Assembly: GCA_036898135.1 (NCBI GenBank)
Contig: CM072522.1
Location: forward strand, 32,475,951-32,539,950
Origin: Oncomelania hupensis
Taxonomy: Eukaryota; Mollusca; Gastropoda; Littorinimorpha; Pomatiopsidae
Direction of reading: 5' to 3'
DNA: 64,000 bases
The first letter of the stretch is position 1. Each line of letters begins with the position of its first letter. Under the pieces are notes generated by a model, which was given only the letters and a program-made list of their open reading frames with translations, did not search any database and was not told the DNA's origin. The translations under genes and the position numbers were made by a program. Shown here one piece after another: positions 40,287-50,217 of this stretch.

Positions 40287-40862
40287 TACATTACATTACA
40301 AGATTATTGCTTTAGGTCCAGCGGACTCTTCTGAGCCAAATCAAGACCTGACAACCCCTGATCCGTGTAAAAGATCTGCTGAAACAACCCTAGTGGTAAA
40401 ACTGAAAGCTCTCCACCAGCCAGTCACTTTACAATAAAGACATCCCACGCAGGGGACGCTGAGGCTATACTCTAATTTATCGACCCCCGTTTGCAAAAAC
40501 AACATAGAATACAAACATCATTATAAATTATCAACAAAACACATACATATAAAATGCCTACATTGCTAAATAATAACATCATAGGAAGCCCTAGTGACCA
40601 CCTGGCCGAAAGCGTCCAATATTCCCAAGCTGATCCAACAGACCTCACACACAAATAAGGAGTCTTGTCCTGGAAGAGTTTTCAAGAAAAAAGATAGGTG
40701 ACTGGTCTAGCGAAGAAGAAGATAGTATAGCAGATTAATAGAACAAAGCAGGAATGAGAGAGAGCAAATGAAAAAGACAGCGACAGTGGGAATTTAAAGC
40801 AATAAATTTCCAGAAAGTGGGGATACTATTTATACTGAAACCCCCGGTACTCCAACGGGGGT
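40287..40862 (-). mobile_element. R580 copy, full length, exact target duplication, empty site in paralog
   Basis: 576 bp. Tail (ATTAC)n at the left, head hairpin (AAACCCCCGGTACTCCAACG GGGGT) at the right. TTCACTTTAGAT is duplicated at 40275-40286 and 40863-40874. The uninterrupted site TTCACTTTAGATAGCATTGG is at about 25898. Confidence 0.93.
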
Positions 40863-41007
40863 TTCACTTTAGATAGCCCTGGGTTATGTAGCTTCATCAT
40901 ATAACATGATTTATGGTCCTTATTCACAAACATAAATTTTACAGGCGAGCAACATTACAACAGAAACATGAAACACGACAATCACCATAATAAACTATTG
41001 TACTTAC

Positions 41008-41202
41008 TATATCCCTCTGTGTCACTGCCAGGCTCTGTCTTCACTTTAGACAACTCCATGTCATGTGGCTCCATCATGTCACTGTCAGGTGCTGTCTGGT
41101 ATTCTGACTTTTTCTTTATGTCAAACTCGCTGCAAGTTCCATCTGTTGTACCACTGGCAACTTGTTTACTGCTGGTGTCAGAAACATGCTGGTTTTCTCT
41201 TC
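41008..41202 (-). CDS. ZNF-B exon 2 (SUMO-motif module a, right copy)
   Basis: 195 bases, phase 1-1, acceptor AATTGCAG/GA (41203/41202), donor TATA/GTAAGTAC (41008/41007). Same length as 26045-26239. Contains MEPHDMELSKVKTEPGSD, one SUMO consensus with an acidic extension. Confidence 0.75.
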
Positions 41203-41442
41203 CTGCAATTTATAGCCAAAAAAAAAAAAAAATCAAAATCAAGGAGCTTAATTGAACCCATTTCCTGACAGCAAGTACAGTGATGAAGTGATTAATCATT
41301 CAGCTACATACATGATTACTTCTCTCCTACAAGTTACTAGTGACAGTTCATGAGCTTGCAAACAATAAGTGCTGAAAATACTGGTCTCCCTGGCACTGAT
41401 ACCAATTAAAGCACTCAATAACCATGCAGTAATAATTATTAC

Positions 41443-41623
41443 AGTGCAAGGAGGTAGAAGGGAGACCAAAAAAGAGGTGGGAGGACAACATTCGAGAATG
41501 GACTAGCCTAAAACTGAGCGAAGCCATCAGGGTTGCTGAGGACAGAGAAAGATGGAGTGCGCTGGAGTACAATCATCTGTGGTGCCCCAATGACCTCCGA
41601 TTTGCAGGATAAGATAGGATAGG
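41443..41623 (+). mobile_element. 5'-truncated RTE-like LINE tail in the right duplicate
   Basis: CAGTGCAAGGAGGTAGAAGG ... to the GGATAGGAT tail, flanked by ATTATT. Absent at the equivalent position of the left copy near 26480, so it was inserted after the duplication. Confidence 0.8.
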
Positions 41624-42002
41624 ATTATTTATAATGCACTTTTCTGTTTAAGTGACCTCAACGTGCTTACAAAACGACAGGACAGACTTTTGGTTTTAAC
41701 AACCTAAAAAACCAGAACTCATCAAAGGAGTGAAAAAATAAAACAGTTAGTCAACGGTTCAGTTAGAAACAACTACTCATCCTAATTAGAAGCAAATACA
41801 ATTGCAACTAATTCAAAGGATAGTAATGGAAGAAGAAAGCTTTCAGCCTGACTAATGTAGAAATACTATTTAGTTGACAGAGGCCACCAAATAAATAATG
41901 TACATTCCCCACAGTCCCATCCCTCCACCCTTATCTGAAACAACACAATGGCAGCCGCTCATCCCAATGCTGCAACTTTGTTCTACAGATCAAAGATGGC
42001 TG

Positions 42003-42091
42003 CCCTCAACAAAGAAGAAGAAGAAGAAGAAGAAGAAGAAGAAGAAGAAGAAGAAGAAGAAGAAAAGAAGAAGAAGAAGAAGAAGAAGAAC
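42003..42091. repeat. (GAA)n tract in ZNF-B intron 1
   Basis: About 29 GAA units with one AAA interruption, 50 bases inside intron 1. The sense strand of ZNF-B reads TTC. Confidence 0.95.
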
Positions 42092-42140
42092 TCCCAAGTT
42101 TCACTGTGGTCTGAACACCTCATTTTCAAGGTCAACTCAC

Positions 42141-42246
42141 CATAATCGTGCCCCGCTTGCAGTCTCCTCGGACAGTCTCCCACTGGTTCCTCAGTAATGT
42201 CAATCTCCAACACTTCAGACAGGACTGGATTGTCTGCGCCCTCCAT
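42141..42246 (-). CDS. ZNF-B exon 1 (start exon)
   Basis: ATG at 42246-42244. 106 coding bases to a strong donor TATG/GTGAGTTG (42141/42140), phase 1. Reads MEGADNPVLSEVLEIDITEE, then PVGDCPRRLQAGHDY. Compared with the other two first exons it lacks one lysine, so the VKLE SUMO site is lost. Phase agrees with all possible next exons. That the remote finger exon at 19439 belongs to this start is inferred from strand, order and phase. Confidence 0.65.
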
Positions 42247-42446
42247 CACTTGCACTAAAGAACGTTCAGCTAACAACACACCAAATAAAAACTGTCTTCA
42301 CAATACAAATGTTAGGCAAAGATGACCAAGACTGCACTTCTGCCAATTTATGTCAAAGTATTTCTTGTTACATTAGCATAGAAATACCAACCATCCACAC
42401 TAAAGAGACCAGTCCCATTCACTAGCAGGTACAAAATACTTCAGTT

Positions 42447-42487
42447 AATTAGTTAAACATTGCTTATAGGGTCCAGCGGACTACAGT
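42447..42487 (-). mobile_element. R580 tail fragment
   Basis: AGTTAAACATTGCTTATAGG GTCCAGCGGACTAC matches the R580 GTTA-tail end only. Confidence 0.6.
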
Positions 42488-42490
42488 ATT

Positions 42491-43374
42491 AATCCTATCC
42501 TATCCTGTCCTGTAACCCTGAGGTCGTAGAGGCACAATAGATGATCGTTTAACCAGCATACTCCATCTTTCTCTGTCCTCCACAGCCCTAATGGATTCGC
42601 TCAGTGTCAAACCTGTCCATTCTCGAATGTTGTCCTCCTACCTCTTTTTCGGTCTCCCTCTTCTTCTACCTCCTTGCACTGTGCCTTGCAGAATAGTCTT
42701 TGCAAAGCCTGATGATCTAGTGACGTGGCCATACCATCGGAGTTTCCGTTTCTTCACCACTGTGAGCAGGTCATCGTGTTGTCCAATGGCTTGTGTGATG
42801 GTCTGTCGGACGTCGTCGTTGGTGATGTGTTGGGCATAGGAAATGCCCAGAAGTCTTCTGTAGCACCTCATCTCCATGCTTTATATTCTTCGTTGGAGAT
42901 CTGCTGTGAGGGTCCATGCTTCGCAAGCATATAGGAAGATGGCGATGACAAGGGAGCGCAGCAGTCTTACTTTGGAATGTAGACTGATGGTCCTGTCTTT
43001 CCAAATGGGCTTCAACCTTGTCAGGGCAGTAGTTATTTGTGCGATCATACACTGATACAGAGGACTTCCTGTCCGGACCCATTGTCTGATACAATGGCTC
43101 CTAAATATTTGAAGCTATGCACTGTGTTGTGAGATTGGCCTTGGACTTTGATGTCCATCTTGATGCCGTTAATGTTGTTGATCATCATTTTGGTCTTCTC
43201 TGCACTCATTTCCATTCCATAAGCTCTGGAGGTGGTGTCAAGCCTCTGTACCAGCTGATCAAGTTCTTGTTCCTCTCCAGCCAATCCATCAATGTCATCC
43301 GCAAAAAGGTAGGAGATTGCTCTTCTCTTTAACATCTTCCTAGAGCGTATCATGTCAAGATGCCTTTGCAAACC
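42491..43374 (-). mobile_element. RTE-like LINE copy with intact FADD motif
   Basis: The minus strand from 43371 reads AISYLFADDIDGLAGEEQEL, then SFKYLGAIVSDNG. A frame change near 43060 follows, then SMDPHSRSP/MEMRCYRRLLGISYAQHI to the 3' end and tail (TATCC repeats at 42491). 5'-truncated upstream of the catalytic FADD. Confidence 0.85.
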
Positions 43375-43572
43375 ACGAAGGCACAGTCAAAAGTTACACA
43401 ACAAAAATGCAAATCTTGTTGCACAGATAGATGGACAATTTGTTTTTAAACGGCAAGAATTTTAAAACCATGATTTAGATCTGTTAAAAATTGGGTCAGA
43501 AGTGAAATGTAAAGACCACACCGTTTAACATGTGGTCGAAAATGTAACTTATGCAAGTACAAGGTTACTCAC

Positions 43573-43725
43573 CACGTATTCCGGTTTTGTGCTTCTTGGA
43601 AGCAGTGCGTGGGATCTTCTTTGGCAGCTGTCTTTTCATTGTCACACGAGGTCGAGATCGAGCTGGAGGAAGAGGCTTATAAAACAGGGATGGCAGGGCA
43701 TTCCAGACAAGCCTGTTTCTCTGAT
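43573..43725 (-). CDS. Putative internal exon of an unknown gene
   Basis: 153 bases open in one frame between acceptor TTTCTATCAG/AT (43726/43725) and donor CGTG/GTGAGTAAC (43573/43572). Reads QRNRLVWNALPSLFYKPLPP, then ARSRPRVTMKRQLPKKIPR; basic and proline-rich. It could lie downstream of the THAP exon at 46575, but their phases do not join directly, so at least one exon would be missing between them. Confidence 0.35.
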
Positions 43726-44583
43726 CTGATAGAAATAAAACCGTTCTTTAACTTTATTGTCTCCATACCATAGCAGGGTATGTTTGTGTGCAACAGACAC
43801 AAAAACAAACTGATGGCAGAGTATAACACACTAAACTATTTCATGATATTAAAACTAAAAGCCTAGCACTACCTGGCATAGGTGGATTAAATCCTGGTTG
43901 GGTCATGCCTTAGACAGTAAAAGCTATCCTGCACTGCTTTTGACATCCAAACATAAACAGATAATACTTCATAGGCAAATTGCTGTTAGTAAACTAAACT
44001 GGACTGGGATAGCTGATGCACCTATTCTCATAGCACTTCCAGCTGTGGACTAAATTCATAGATATTTAAAAAGACCAAATATTAAAACAGTGTAACACAT
44101 CATGGCAAAAACATTCATAAAAGTGCTCTCTCACCATACCCATCCCCTTTCACAAATTCACTTTTTCAGACACTTGACTTGCCAATAGCTCACAACTTGA
44201 CAACATTTGATACATGTACAACTAACACCAAACATAAAGTTGTTCAAACTATTGCATGGAAATTGTAATTATTACATACATACATGCGTTCATGAACTGA
44301 GAGTCCTCAAAATGACTGGCACACAAAAAGTGTCTGGAGTAAAGATAGTGAGCCTTTTTTCTTTTCAGGTCCTTTCGTCCACAGCGCTGAACCCAGTCTT
44401 TGCACCTTTAGACAGAATCACAAACCACCTAATGTATACTATTTTACTTAAAGGCTTAAGTAAGAGATAATTTTGCTGTTTGATGCAGGCACATTTTACC
44501 TTGAAAATAGCTTACCTCTCTAGAGACTCAAATTGATTGCTTGTTGATCTGCAGGTTGTCTATCAATGACGGCCATGAAAGCA

Positions 44584-44665
<82 letters not shown>

Positions 44666-44783
44666 TATATATATCTAGGCAATGATCACACCATTGGTAC
44701 TCATTTCCTACCCCTAAAACTAATAAAAGCCCTAGCCAAAGGCTAATGAATACAAATTTTTTTCCCAAAAAGAACCAAAAAGA

Positions 44784-44822
<39 letters not shown>

Positions 44823-45074
44823 GAGAGAGAAAGTTTGTTTCTTTTTCCTCTTTTTTATTCTTTTCGCCAAAAAAGCTACCCGATGTAGGCCGATTCTATG
44901 ACTATGGTTGAGTTCAAAAACAGAATCTAGCTTTACTTGTATTATTACAGTATCAGTGTACACTGGTTTCTAGACAACAAAAAGCGAATACAAAACATTA
45001 TTATTATTATTATTATTATTGGTTTTCTTAACATTATACTAATAATAGTAATATAATCATTACTGAGTATGATT
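43726..45074. other. No gene seen; TA and GA microsatellites
   Basis: (TA)n at 44585-44675 and (GA)n at about 44787-44818. The rest is AT-rich without recognisable features. Confidence 0.6.
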
Positions 45075-45086
45075 TCCTTCACACAA

Positions 45087-45666
45087 CCCCCGTTGGGGTG
45101 CCGGGGGTTTCAGTATAAATAGTATCCCCACTTTCTGGAAATTTAGTGCTTTAAATTCCCACTGTCGCTGTCTTTCTCATTTGCTCTTTCACATTCCTGC
45201 TCTTTTCTATCAATCTGCTATACTATCGTCTTCTTCGCTAGACCAGTCTCCTACCTTTTTTCTTGAAAACTCTTCCGGGACAAGACTCCTTATTTATGTG
45301 CGAGGTCTGTTGGATCAGCTTGGGAATATTGGACGCTTTCTGCCAGGTGGCCACTAGGGCTTCCTATGATGTTATTATTTAGCAATGTAGGCATTTTATA
45401 TGTATGTGTTTTGTTGATAATTTATAATGATGTTTGTATTCTATTTTGTTTTTGTAAACGGGGGTTCGATAAGTTGGGGTGAATCCTCAGCCGTCCCCTG
45501 CGTGGAATGTCTTTATTGTAAAGTGACTAGCTGGTGGAGAGCTTTCGGTTTTACCAATAGGGTTGTTTCAGCAGATCTTTTATGCGGATCGGGGGTTGTC
45601 CGGTCCTGATTTGGCTCGGAAGAGTCCGCTGGACCTAAAGCAATAATAATGTAATGTAATGTAATG
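45087..45666 (+). mobile_element. R580 copy, reference full-length (580 bp)
   Basis: Head CCCCGTTGGGGTGCCGGGGG, TATAAATAG at 45114-45122, body, then (TAATG)n tail. Exact 12-bp duplication TCCTTCACACAA at 45075-45086 and 45667-45678. No long reading frame. Confidence 0.95.
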
Positions 45667-45678
45667 TCCTTCACACAA

Positions 45679-46574
45679 AGTGGCCTATAAAGTTTGATGG
45701 CTGAACAACCAGCTCAATTTGTAGCAACAACACAGCATTTTTTCAAAAACCAAAAAAAAAATTTTTTTGCCTAAATTTAATACAGGATAACATGTATATT
45801 GCAAAAAAATTCATTTTTTAACATAAGTCGAAAACTTTTTTTATAGCCATTAAAGAAAAAACACCTAATCAACATTTTCAGCTCTTTTTCCATTTTAGGT
45901 GACCGGCCGATGGCCTGCTTATAATATATTGGACAGAATGTTAATTTAATTTAACGCTTTAATAATTATTAAGTTAGTCCTTGATGTGATCTTTGTAAAC
46001 AAATTTTTTAAAAAATCAAACTTAATGTATCATGCATGAGAAATTATTTATATTTTGAAGTATGTAAGCATAAAATAGGCCTATCATTCAAAGTTATTAC
46101 TTTAGGCCTATCACTCGGGGATAACTCTGTCATCACGGACGACAACTAGTCTTGGCCTGTGTTGATGCTACGTGAAGGGGACCAAAAACCACTTTTTCAA
46201 GTATTTTACGGTCGAATTTCAAAAATGTTTTTGCTTTGACGTGGAAATAGTGCATTCAATTATCTGTACACACAGTTTTAGCGAGGGGTTTTATTATTTA
46301 ATAACAATTATCACGATAAAACCCGCCTTTTTACTTGCCATTTCACCTACCAGGACGCGGACTTCTCCTTTTGCAAAAACCCCGAAGCTACAGGCTTTCA
46401 TTAATAGCCTAATTATTGGTTAAAATTATTTATTTCTGATAAGTTTTCGCTTAGAAATAGCGCGTAATTTCATACTGCTGTTCTGTGGACACACTTTGGG
46501 ATAACTCTATTCGTCATCACGGACGACAACTCTTGGCATGTGTTGTTGCTACAAATAAGCACAGTAATACTCAC
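45679..46574. other. No gene seen
   Basis: AT-rich. GGATAACTCT.CATCACGGAC GACAACT.. occurs twice (about 46119 and 46499), a short direct repeat. Presumed intron/downstream DNA of the THAP gene. Confidence 0.45.
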
Positions 46575-46762
46575 CTTGTTTCATCCTTCGGAAATCTAAA
46601 GAATGAAAGTCCAGGGCACTGGTGACGATTGTTTGTGCAGTTGATAGCACTGCAACAATCACCCCCATAGCGTCTTTTCCGACACTTTCCGCTAAGTACA
46701 GCGTTCCGTCCCATGCCGGCGGCCTTTTTGTTTCCTCGATAACCGCTTGGTGGCGCTGGCAA
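46575..46762 (-). CDS. THAP-domain gene, first coding exon
   Basis: Open from 46762 (MPAPPSGYRG...; a second start MGRNAV follows 16 codons later) to donor AAG/GTGAGTATT (46575/46574). The finger starts CSAINCTNN (C-x4-C) and continues GLSFFRFPKDETR, the N-terminal half of a THAP domain. The C-x2-H half must be in a later exon to the left, not identified with certainty. THAP proteins bind DNA through this finger. Exit phase is 2. An RTE copy ends 20 bases upstream of the frame. Confidence 0.6.
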
Positions 46763-46919
46763 CTTCTGGTTTTGCGTGTCCGCTCCTATCCTATCCCGTA
46801 ACTCGAAGGTCGTTGGGGCACCACAGATGATCGTTTAACCAGCGTACTCCATCTTTCTCTGTTCTCAGCAACATCAGGGCTTCGTTCAGTGTCAAGCCAG
46901 TCCATTCTCGAATGTTGTC

Positions 46920-47555
46920 CTTCAAATATTTGGGAGCCATTAATATTGTGTCAGACAATAGGTCCCGACAGGAAGTCCTCTCCAGGATCGCACAAACAAC
47001 TGCTGCCCTGGCAAGGTTGAAGCCCATTTGGAAAGACAGGACCATCAGTCTACATTCCAAAGTAAGAATGCTGCGCTCCCTTGTCATCTCCATCTTCCTA
47101 TATGCTTGCGAAGCATGGACCCTCACAGCAGATCTACAACGAAGAATACAAAGCATGGAGATGAGGTGCTACAGAAGACTTCTGGGCATTTCATATACCC
47201 AACACATCACCAACGACGAAGTCCGACAGACCATCACACAAGCCATTGGACAACACGATGACCTGCTCACAGTGGTGAAGAAACGGAAACTCTGATGGTA
47301 GCCTAATGCTATGACCACGTTAACAGGTCATCAGGCCTTGCAAAGACCATTCTGCAAGGAACAGTGCAAGGAGGTAGAAGAAGAGGGAGACCGAAAAAGA
47401 GGTGGGAGGACAACATTCGAGAATGGACTGGTACATGTTTGATACTGAGCGAAGCCATCAGGGCTGCTGAGGACAGAGAAAGATGGAGTATACTGGTTAA
47501 ACGATCATCTGTGGTGCCCCTACGACCTCCGGGTTACGGGACAGGATAGGATATG
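46920..47555 (+). mobile_element. RTE-like LINE copy inserted in an inverted sister copy
   Basis: Encodes FKYLGAINIVSDN, LARLKPIWKDRTISLHSKVR, LYACEAWTLTADLQRRIQSM and the terminal GRRRGRPKKRWEDN, ending GGACAGGATAGGATA. 5'-truncated; frame broken near 47297. Confidence 0.85.
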
Positions 47556-47731
47556 ACCTCTTTTTCTCTCCCTCTTCTTCCGTCCCCTTGCACCGTGCCC
47601 TGCAGGATGGTCTCTGCAAGGCCCGATGCTCTGGCGACGTGGCCATACCATTGGAGTTTCCGTTTTCTAACTACTGTGAGCATGTCGGACCTCGTTAATT
47701 GTTGTTGATGTGCTGGGTATATATATATATA

Positions 47732-48936
47732 TAGGGGCGTCGCACGGTCCAAAATATTGGGGGGGCAACCCTGTCGACGGGGAGGTGGGGGAGGGGGGCT
47801 GACAAGCGGGACGCACCCTGTAATATATCCTCGTACCTTCATCCAACTGAAAGACTGAGAGTAAAAACATTTAATTATTTATGTTCTTCTTTACTGAAAA
47901 TACAAGATTCATTTCCAGAAACTACAAATACATGATTAGCGATATGTGATAATGATTAAAACCAGGAAACACGAACATTAATTACCTGCCGCAAGATCAT
48001 CTAGGTTGAAATTGTGTCTTCTCTATAAATCACAAGTCGTTTTGCATATTGCATACATATAATGACCAAACACTTCCACTACCAGTTTCAGAAAATCAGT
48101 CAATTGATCAATTTGTTTTACTAGGGCGTATATTACTCGCAGTTTCTCTAAAGCAAAATACTGTCTGTCTGAGTGCCTTTTGTCTTGGTGATCACAGATG
48201 ATCTTACTAGTAGTCCATGAACAAAGTCTCAGCTAGTTCAGTCCACAAACATCGGAGATGTATTCGCGGACACATAAACAAAACAAACAAACAAACAAAC
48301 AAACCAAGTGAAACCTATAATGGGGGGGTGGGGGTGGTGGTGTAATAATCAAAGCAGTCGAGCCCACGTTATCTGTCCCCAGAAAAGTGAACGGGTCCTT
48401 TTTTTCCCCTTTTGCGATCAAAGCACGTGCACGTGTAGGCCTATCAACAAACTAAATCTAAATTAAAAAATATCGCGCACCTCAACTATTTATTGACACT
48501 TGCACATTCACCCTTGCCTTACTCATTTTACAGACTAAAGTAAATAATTGATATCAACAAACCTGGAAAACAGACGATTCCATTGTTTTGTTAATTTTGC
48601 TCTTTGCATGATGAAATGACACTTCTTTCAAACAGCGAAAGCCAGCTCTGCTGCCCGGTGATTGCATTAGCACCACAAAATATTTTGTTGTGAAACACAG
48701 GCACATGCTAATAGATTATTGTAATATTATTTCGTACGTTAGCCCTTTACACTACGGTTTAAAAATATGGTGATTTTTTTTAATTATTGATTCTTCCTGC
48801 CTTCCTCTATCGTTTGAAATCTTCTTCTTCTTCTTCTTCTTTTCTTCTTTCACTCTCTCTCTTTCTTTTTTTTTTTTTTTGCCAAATTATTGGGGGGGCA
48901 GGTGCCCCCCCTGCCCCCTCGTGTGCGACGCCCCTG
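47732..48936. mobile_element. Non-autonomous hAT-like element (1.2 kb)
   Basis: Termini (T/C)AGGGGCGTCGCAC at both ends in inverted orientation, with ATATA on either side inside an AT repeat. Subterminal G-rich arms (TTGGGGGGGCA) are also inverted. No transposase seen. Confidence 0.7.
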
Positions 48937-49027
48937 ATATAATGCCCAGAAGTCTTATGTAGCACCTCATCTCCATGCTTTGTATTCTTCGTTGTAGATC
49001 TGCTGTGAGGGTCCATGTTTCGCAAGC

Positions 49028-49030
<3 letters not shown>

Positions 49031-49099
<69 letters not shown>

Positions 49100-49105
49100 T
49101 TCCTT

Positions 49106-49134
<29 letters not shown>
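49031..49134. repeat. (ATT)n and (CA)n microsatellites
   Basis: About 23 ATT units at 49030-49098, then CA dinucleotides at 49108-49134. Confidence 0.95.
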
Positions 49135-49136
<2 letters not shown>

Positions 49137-49255
49137 TTTATTTATCAGCAGAGATGTTTTGTATACTATTATTATTCAGTACTTTTTGTTGATCGTTAAC
49201 GGTATAAAGCTTTACCTAGTAGTTTATGAACATCACCGCCCTGCTTTCACTTTCA

Positions 49256-49736
49256 GTATTGCTGCACTAGGTTCCTCGGCATTAGTACCATTTGTGAATT
49301 GTATCTTCTGGCAAAACAGTTCACTGCCTCTTTGAAGTCAATATCAACATTCCTGTGCACTTTCAGTAAAGCAAGTCCATTGAGTCTCTGTTGCCCCATT
49401 GTAGAGCGCAGGTAGTTTTTCAGGTTGCGCAACTGACTGTTTGAACGCTCACACTCGATCGGCAGTAGTGACAGGCAGGATGCAAAGGTGCTTTAGCATG
49501 ATGAACAGGTTGGGATAAAAATCCCTGTCACAATGTTTCAGTGCTTCTGATGCCGTGGATGGGATGATAGCTGTCGAATTCTCAGCAGCACTTCGCCATT
49601 TGCAAACCCACCGTTGGTATTCTGCATCAAGGGTAGCGTTGTCTGGTAGGTCAGACTCCCACAACACTGCCTGTGTCTTCACCCCTTCTGGTACCTGCAT
49701 GAAACCATCCTGGTTGTCTATTAAAGTGCTTGGCAC
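49256..49736 (-). pseudogene. hAT-type C-terminal dimerisation domain, frameshifted
   Basis: From 49736: YQRWVCKWRSAAEN, then HCDRDFYPNLFIMLKHLCIL PVTTAD. One extra base at about 49466 shifts the frame; the other frame continues ECERSNSQLRNLKNYLRSTM, then RLNGLALLKVHR to a stop at 49256. This FYPN...LPVTTAECERSFS...LRNYLRSTM...RLxGLALLxxH pattern is the hAT/P52rIPK-like dimerisation region. Upstream parts are absent. Remnant of a transposase or derived gene. Confidence 0.75.
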
Positions 49737-49739
49737 CAG

Positions 49740-50217
49740 ACAAAGACCATAACAGAATTACAGGATAACAGGAATTTATTTCGCCAATTGACATGTAATA
49801 GATACAACAATCGGAATATTATGTGGTTTTGGACAATGGCAGATTGTTTTATATTTAACATCTCTCTCTCTTTTTCTCTCTCTATCTCTTACACCCACGC
49901 ACGCATACACACATACCTACATACACAAATACACACATGCATGCACACACACTCACACAAACATACCCAAAGGCTCGCACACAGTCATCGCCTGTACTAA
50001 TACTTAACACACACACACACACACTCACACACACTTCCTCTAACAGTAAGAGCATCGTTATTAGTACTATACATGGTATTCTATAGCATACTGAAATGCA
50101 AAAACAGATAAATATAGAAAAACAAATAACCAGTCTAACGTGATCACAAAAACATTCTGGATTATAACAGTCGCCGTAGAATCTAGATGTATGCAGGGCG
50201 TGCGCACGGCAGGGAGA
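49740..50217. other. Simple-sequence region
   Basis: TC-rich (49860-49890), then many CACA/ACAC runs up to 50035; 3' flank of the LINE to the right. Confidence 0.6.

Larger units (their letters stand above)
39962..42440 (-). repeat. Segmental duplication, right copy (partner 25582-27420)
   Basis: Collinear with the left copy apart from later insertions (R580 at 40287, RTE tail at 41443) and retention of exon 1. Confidence 0.85.
46784..49030 (-). mobile_element. RTE-like LINE copy, broken by two insertions (46784-46919, 47556-47731, 48937-49030)
   Basis: The three parts are collinear with other minus-strand RTE copies: TATCC tail and 3' end, then CTCTTTTTCTCTCCCTC... to GTGCTGGGTAT, then AATGCCCAGAAGTCTT... 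to TTTCGCAAGCGTA. They are separated by a plus-strand RTE copy and a MITE. Confidence 0.8.

Noticed and set aside
40472..40654. A ~60-residue frame (MCVRSVGSAWEYWTLSARWS...) open in many R580 copies
   Set aside because: It recurs only because the copies share ancestry. It is AT-driven and hydrophobic, has no recognised domain and variable ends (60 to about 100 residues), and is lost in several full-length copies.
44586..44963. 125-codon frame
   Set aside because: Mostly translation of (TA)n and (GA)n microsatellites.
45087..45106. R580 as a Helitron because of its terminal hairpin
   Set aside because: Helitrons make no target duplications; R580 has 11-15 bp duplications, tandem tails and 5' truncation.
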